A stretch of 64,000 nt of DNA, taken from contig NZ_VRTS01000002.1 in NCBI RefSeq assembly GCF_008017755.1, positions 186,001 through 250,000 of the forward strand, written 5' to 3'. The notes beneath the pieces were generated by a model. It was not told the DNA's origin. It did no database searches and saw only the letters and a program-made list of their open reading frames with translations. Position 1 is the first letter of the stretch. Each line of letters opens with the position of its first letter. Both the position numbers and the translations under genes were made by a program. Source of the stretch: Alkalisalibacterium limincola (lineage in GTDB: Bacteria; Pseudomonadota; Gammaproteobacteria; Xanthomonadales; Xanthomonadaceae). Of this stretch, positions 59,733 to 64,000 are shown piece by piece.

Positions 59733-61277
59733 CGTCCTGCGGCATCAGCTGGCCATCCAGCGCCGGCCGCGGGCGGCCGCCGGAGAACACGCCCCAGCCG
59801 GGGCTGCGCAGCACGTTGCCGAAGCCGTCGAGGCGCAGCTCGCCGGTGGCGCCGTTGAGCCAGGCACCGGAGGATCGCGAAAGGTGTTCCAGGTAGCCCG
59901 ACAGCCGATAGGCGTCGAAGCCGAAGGCGAACAGGCGGGCACCACCGCCGCGGGCGCTCTCCAGGTCGCGGCCGACCTGGTCGACATTGGGCAGCTCCGA
60001 GAAGCGGCCCAGCGCCCACGGTGCCTCGGGGAACTCGATGCCGTCCAGCTCGCGGTCCTGGCGCGGGTCGCCGGTGCCGATGAGGATCTGCGACGTCGCC
60101 GCGATCGGGCGCGGCGGGTAGCCGGCCACCGCCAGTTGCGGCACCAACAGCCGCGCGTCGGCGCGCGCAGCGCCAGGAACAGCGCGTCGTGGACATCGGG
60201 GCCGCCGGCTTGCTGCTGGGCGAGCTGCAGCGCCCGGCTGTAGTCGGGCGAGCTGTCGTCGATGCGGGCCTCGGCCAGGATCACGCCGCCGCGCTCCTGG
60301 AAGCGCACCTTGAACGCATCCAGTGCACGACGGGCACTGTCATCGGTGCCGGTGACGGTGATGATGCGGTTCAGTCCACGCTGCAGCAGGCGTTCGGCCG
60401 CGGCAAGGCCTTCCTCTTCGGGGTTGAGGGCGAAGCTCGCGCTGCCCGGCGGGCCGGGTTCGCTGGCACGGTTGAGCGCCAGCACCGGCACGTTGAGGCC
60501 GTCCTGGCGGAACAGCGCACTCACTTCGTCGCGCGACAGCGGGCCCAGGATCTGGTCGGCCCCTTCGGAGGTGGCCAGCTGGTAGGCATCCACGCTGCCG
60601 GCGGCGCTGCCGGCGGTGTCGTAGAAGACCACTTCCGGGCGTCGACGCTGCTCGCGGTAGTGCGCGGCCAGGATGCCGTCGCGCACCGACCGGCTGGCGG
60701 TCTCCATCTGCCCGCTCATCGGCAGCAGCACGGCCAGCCGCATCGGTGGCCGGTAACCGTCGTGGTCGGCCGGTGGCCGCAGTGCCAACGCCTCGCCCGG
60801 GAAGTCATGGCGGTCGTAGGCGCGTGGCAGCGGTAGCCCGCGCGAGCTCAGGGCGCGGCCCGCGAACGGGTACATGACGTGGCCATCGGGCAGCATCGCG
60901 GCGTTGGCCGACAGCTCGCCATCGGGCACGCGGGCCAGCAGGCGGTCGATCTCGGCGCGGTTGTCGGCCTGGGCCTGTCGGGTCAGGGACGCATCCAGCA
61001 GGGCCAGCTGGCGGGCGGCCTCGAAGTACTCGCCCTCGGTGGCCAGGGCCTCGGCGCGCAGCCGACCCCAGCGCTCGCGCTCGCGCGCATCCACGGCGGC
61101 CTGTTCGCTGCCCAGCAGCGCCAGCGCGGTGGCGGCCTCGCCATCGCGCAGGGCCTGCTCGGCACGGTCGATCTGCTCACCGGCCACGGCCGTGGCGCCG
61201 GGCGCGCGTACCACCTGGACCTGGGCACAGGCGGCAAGCAACACGAGGGAGAGGGCGAGTGCCGAAACTCGGATCAT
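59719..61277 (-). CDS. lpoA: Penicillin-binding protein activator LpoA (frameshifted)
   Basis: Outer-membrane lipoprotein activating PBP1a. ATG 61277 starts a lipoprotein signal ([19 protein letters not shown], lipobox LAAC); AGGAA lies upstream. N-terminal TPR-like region ([18 protein letters not shown]), then a periplasmic-binding-like domain: [61 protein letters not shown]. The end ([42 protein letters not shown]) is in another frame; one base missing near 60160 restores [13 protein letters not shown] and about 519 aa. Confidence 0.93.
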
Positions 61278-61370
61278 CGGGCGCGGTTCCTGAAAGTGCA
61301 TGCGCCTGCGATCATACCCGCTCCGCTCGCAATGCCCGAACCGACCGGGCGCGACGTTCAGGGCGCGAAC

Positions 61371-62212
61371 ATGGTCGCAGCATCCCCGGAAACTCCGAAC
61401 GCGGGCACCCTTCATGTGGTGGCCACGCCGATCGGCAACCTGGCCGACATCTCCGCGCGCGCGCTGCAGGTGCTGGCCGGGGTCGATGCGATCTGCGCGG
61501 AGGACACCCGCCACACCCGGCAGTTGCTGTCCCACCACCGCATCGAGCGCCCGCTGGTGGCGCTGCACGAACACAACGAGGCCGTCCAGGCCGAGGCGCT
61601 GGTCGAGCGGCTGCGGAAGGGGGAGTCGCTGGCGCTGGTGTCGGATGCCGGCACCCCGCTGATCAGCGACCCCGGCTTCCGGCTGGTGCGCGCCGCGCGC
61701 GAAGCGGGGCTGCGCGTGAGCCCGGTGCCGGGCCCCAGTGCGGTCATCGCCGCGCTGTCGGTGGCCGGCCTGCCCAGCGACCGCTTCTGCTTCGAGGGCT
61801 TCCTGCCGGCCAAGCCGGCCGCGCGCGCGAGCGCCTCTCGCGACTGGCCGCCGAGCCCCGCACGCTGGTGTTCTATGAAAGCGCCCATCGCATCGAGGCC
61901 TGCCTGGCCGACATGGTCGCCGTGTTCGGCGAAACGCGCCGCGCCGCGATCGCGCGCGAGCTGACCAAGCTGTTCGAAACCGTCCTCGACGGCACGCTGG
62001 CGACGCTGGCCGAGCGGGTGGCCACGGACGCCGACCAGCGCAAGGGCGAGTTCGTCGTCATCCTCGAAGGTGTTGGCGACGAGGCCGAGGGACGGCTGGC
62101 CGAGGGCCGGCGGCTCTACGCGAAGCTTTGCGAGCACCTGGCCCCGTCGCAGGCCGCGCGGCTGGCGGCGGAGCTGTCCGGCGCGCCGCGAAAGGCGCTC
62201 TACCAGGGCTGA
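61371..62212 (+). CDS. rsmI: 16S rRNA 2'-O-methyltransferase RsmI (frameshifted)
   Basis: Methylates C1402 ribose using SAM. ATG 61371 (an in-frame ATG at 61332 would add 13 residues). [83 protein letters not shown], then in another frame [21 protein letters not shown] and REERGEFVV-like [13 protein letters not shown]. One C missing near 61826 joins [16 protein letters not shown], about 280 aa. Divergent from lpoA (93 bases). Confidence 0.94.
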
Positions 62213-62274
62213 GCATGCCCGACGCAACGGTCCTGGTTCGGTCGCTGGCGCCCCCGGCGTTCAGCGCGACCGGG

Positions 62275-62280
62275 TACACT
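62275..62280 (+). promoter_or_regulatory. -10 element of rnpB
   Basis: TACACT with the predicted RNase P RNA 5' end about 5 bases downstream, the right distance for a -10. No clear -35. Confidence 0.5.
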
Positions 62281-62284
62281 TCCC

Positions 62285-62648
<364 letters not shown>

Positions 62649-62657
62649 TGCTTCCAC

Positions 62658-62690
62658 CCGACGCCCCTGCGTTTCGCGCAGGGGCGTCGG
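62658..62690 (+). terminator. Perfect 14-bp hairpin downstream of rnpB
   Basis: CCGACGCCCCTGCG and CGCAGGGGCGTCGG pair perfectly around a 5-base loop, 9 bases after the rnpB 3' end. No T-run follows, so it may be a Rho-independent terminator of weak type or a 3'-end stabiliser. Confidence 0.55.
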
Positions 62691-62922
62691 CATGTGGGGC
62701 GGGTGGGGGCGCGACGGGGCATGCCGGGCGGGGCGCGCGCAATGCCGCGGCCGGGTCGCCGGTTCCGGCGCAGTGAAGCTGAACCACCCGGTGGCCTGGT
62801 CACGAAATAATCAATCTGGAATTCCTGCGGTAAATCAGTGGATACCAAACGCTTCTTGAACCAGCTTGTTAAGATTGCCGTAAGCCACTGACGGCAAAAG
62901 TGATTTCGCCCCTCAAAACCGC
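62691..62922. other. rnpB-mraZ intergenic region
   Basis: No gene. It becomes clearly more AT-rich after about 62800. TTGCCGT at 62875-62881 and ACGGCAA at 62891-62897 make a 7-bp hairpin with a 9-base loop, and TCAGTGG (62835-62841) is the inverse of CCACTGA (62885-62891), so two alternative pairings share the same arm. Short open frames here look like chance. Confidence 0.5.
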
Positions 62923-62952
62923 TTGACGCAACGCTCACGGCAGGACTAAGGT
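62923..62952 (+). promoter_or_regulatory. Promoter of the dcw cluster (PmraZ)
   Basis: TTGACG (62923-62928), 18-base spacer, TAAGGT (62947-62952). The -10 touches the first MraZ operator repeat, so MraZ binding would block it. Confidence 0.55.
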
Positions 62953-62990
62953 GGGTCAGCGGGGGAAAACCGGGAATTTCGTGGTTTTCT
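62951..62990 (+). promoter_or_regulatory. MraZ operator: four 10-bp-spaced G-rich repeats
   Basis: GTGGG, GGGGG, CGGGA and GTGGT start exactly every 10 bases at 62951, 62961, 62971 and 62981. This is the TGGG-N5 direct repeat pattern to which the MraZ ring binds in E. coli and Mycoplasma. Lies between the promoter and the mraZ start, implying autorepression. Confidence 0.75.
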
Positions 62991-63012
62991 CAGGAAACTC
63001 AGGGCAGGGCGA

Positions 63013-63459
63013 ATGTTCCAGGGCGAAACGGCCATCACGATCGACGACAAGGGCAGGCTGGCGATTCCGACCAGCTACCGCGAGCTCGTCGTGCGTGAGT
63101 GCGGCAACCGCCTGGTCATCACCTACAACCCCTACGAGCACGGCTGCCTGTGGCTTTACCCGCAGGCGCAGTGGGAAAAGGTGCGCGACCAGGTCAACGC
63201 CCTGCCGTCGGCCAAGCGCGTTCACCGCAACCTGCAGCTGAAGCTGGTCGGTGCCGCCACCGCGGTCGAGCCCGACGGCAACGGCCGCATCCTGCTGCCT
63301 GCCAGTCATCGGCATGCGGCCGCGCTGGAAAAGAAAGCGGTGTTGCTGGGCATGGGCACCAAGTTCGAACTCTGGAGCGAGCAGGCTCACCTCGCGCAGA
63401 TCCGTCAGACCATCGGGGAAGACGAGATCAGCGACGACATGCTCGACCTCAGGCTGTAA
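63013..63459 (+). CDS. mraZ: Transcriptional regulator MraZ
   Basis: AbrB/SpoVT-fold repressor of the division and cell wall cluster. 148 aa. Two tandem domains: [26 protein letters not shown] (first DxxGR motif) and [28 protein letters not shown] (second). AGGGCAGGGCGA precedes the ATG. Its own operator lies just upstream. Followed by rsmH after 14 bases. Confidence 0.97.
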   Translation: MFQGETAITIDDKGRLAIPTSYRELVVRECGNRLVITYNPYEHGCLWLYPQAQWEKVRDQVNALPSAKRVHRNLQLKLVGAATAVEPDGNGRILLPASHRHAAALEKKAVLLGMGTKFELWSEQAHLAQIRQTIGEDEISDDMLDLRL

Positions 63460-63473
63460 GGGGACGGCCCGGG

Positions 63474-64000
63474 ATGCGCACCGGCGCACACGACCCGAGC
63501 CATCTCCCGGTGATGTTCAAGCAGGTGCTGGACGGCCTGCAGGTGACCAGGGATGGACGGTATCTGGATGGCACGTTCGGCCGTGGCGGCCACGCGCGGG
63601 GCGTGCTGGAGCAACTGGGGCCAGCGGGGCAACTGCTCGTGATGGACAAGGATCCCGAAGCGATCGCTTTCGCCGAACGCCAGTTCGGTGGCGATCCGCG
63701 CGTGCGGATCTTCCGCGGCAGTTTCGCCGACCTGGCCAACTGGGACGCCACCGCCGAGGGCCTGGACGGCGTGATGCTGGACCTGGGCGTGTCCTCGCCG
63801 CAGCTCGACGTGGCCGAGCGTGGCTTCAGCTTCGGCAAGGACGGCCCGCTGGACATGCGCATGGATCCCGACACCGGCGAGAGTGCCGCGCAGTGGCTGG
63901 CGCACGCGTCCGAGCGCGAGATCGCCGACGTGCTGTGGACCCTCGGCGAGGAGCGCCAGAGCCGCCGCATCGCCCGCGCCATCGTCAACCGCCGCGGCGA
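63474..64000 (+). CDS. rsmH: 16S rRNA m4C1402 methyltransferase RsmH, 3' end cut by window
   Basis: N-methylates C1402 of 16S rRNA, the same nucleotide whose ribose RsmI modifies. Open from ATG 63474, with AAGGGGACGG upstream, to the window end; about 175 of some 310 residues are present. Motifs: [32 protein letters not shown] (SAM loop; here TFGRGGH), [42 protein letters not shown], all RsmH-typical. Second gene of the dcw cluster. Confidence 0.97.
   Translation, partial: MRTGAHDPSHLPVMFKQVLDGLQVTRDGRYLDGTFGRGGHARGVLEQLGPAGQLLVMDKDPEAIAFAERQFGGDPRVRIFRGSFADLANWDATAEGLDGVMLDLGVSSPQLDVAERGFSFGKDGPLDMRMDPDTGESAAQWLAHASEREIADVLWTLGEERQSRRIARAIVNRRG

Overview
This window is ordinary chromosomal DNA from a high-GC gammaproteobacterium, most likely Lysobacteraceae (Xanthomonadaceae). 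Evidence: a Clp-type CRP homologue; type II secretion genes in the Xps order E-F-G-H-I-J-K-L-M-N-D, with the GspC-like XpsN next to the secretin; the cluster zapA / 6S RNA / 5-FCL / EVE / rpiA; and the neighbourhood lptF-lptG / RDD / xerD / dsbC / purL. A complete Na+-NQR operon hints at a sodium-rich or alkaline habitat; that habitat is inference. I see no insertion sequence, prophage, CRISPR array or integrated element.

Layout. 1-5 kb: trpC (5' end outside), GNAT acetyltransferase, clp, speD, coq7, glcF-like. 4.9-5.9 kb: rplM-rpsI and tRNA-Gln. 6-13.1 kb: nqrABCDEF-apbE-nqrM on the minus strand. 13.3-16.9 kb: CBS protein, flavin reductase, rpiA, EVE, 5-formyl-THF cyclo-ligase, 6S RNA, zapA, zapB-like. 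16.9-21.5 kb: one very large propeller/GGDEF/EAL sensor. 21.6-25.5 kb: ygfB-like, pepP, holC, pepA. 25.6-34.2 kb: lptF-lptG, RDD, xerD, dsbC, purL. 34.3-46.7 kb: the xps operon with two glycosyltransferase-like genes chained behind it. 46.6-50.7 kb: pyrF, ettA, creD. 50.7-57.9 kb: glyA-nrdR-ribD-ribE-ribBA-ribH-nusB-thiL-pgpA. 57.9-62.2 kb: glcD-like, yraN, lpoA, divergent rsmI. 62.3-64 kb: rnpB, then the head of the dcw cluster (mraZ, rsmH, cut by the window end).

Functional groups: respiration and sodium export with the flavinylation and maturation factors (nqr, apbE, nqrM); outer-membrane and cell-wall biogenesis (lptFG, lpoA, mraZ, rsmH); protein secretion and folding (xps, dsbC); riboflavin and thiamine cofactor synthesis (rib, thiL); and c-di-GMP signalling (GGDEF/EAL sensor, Clp).

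The main caveat is sequence quality. At least fourteen genes, many normally essential or highly conserved, carry apparent single-base indels (occasionally two-base), most of them explained by loss of one base from a GG or CC doublet in a GC-rich context. Two apparent gene fusions (lptF-lptG and 5-FCL-EVE) have the same likely cause. I treat these as probable consensus errors and annotate each gene over its full restored span. I found no convincing undescribed system; the most unusual protein-level items are the large sensor, a GT-A-like protein without a DxD motif behind the secretin, a GspE without its tetracysteine module and an insertion beside the SpeD cleavage site.
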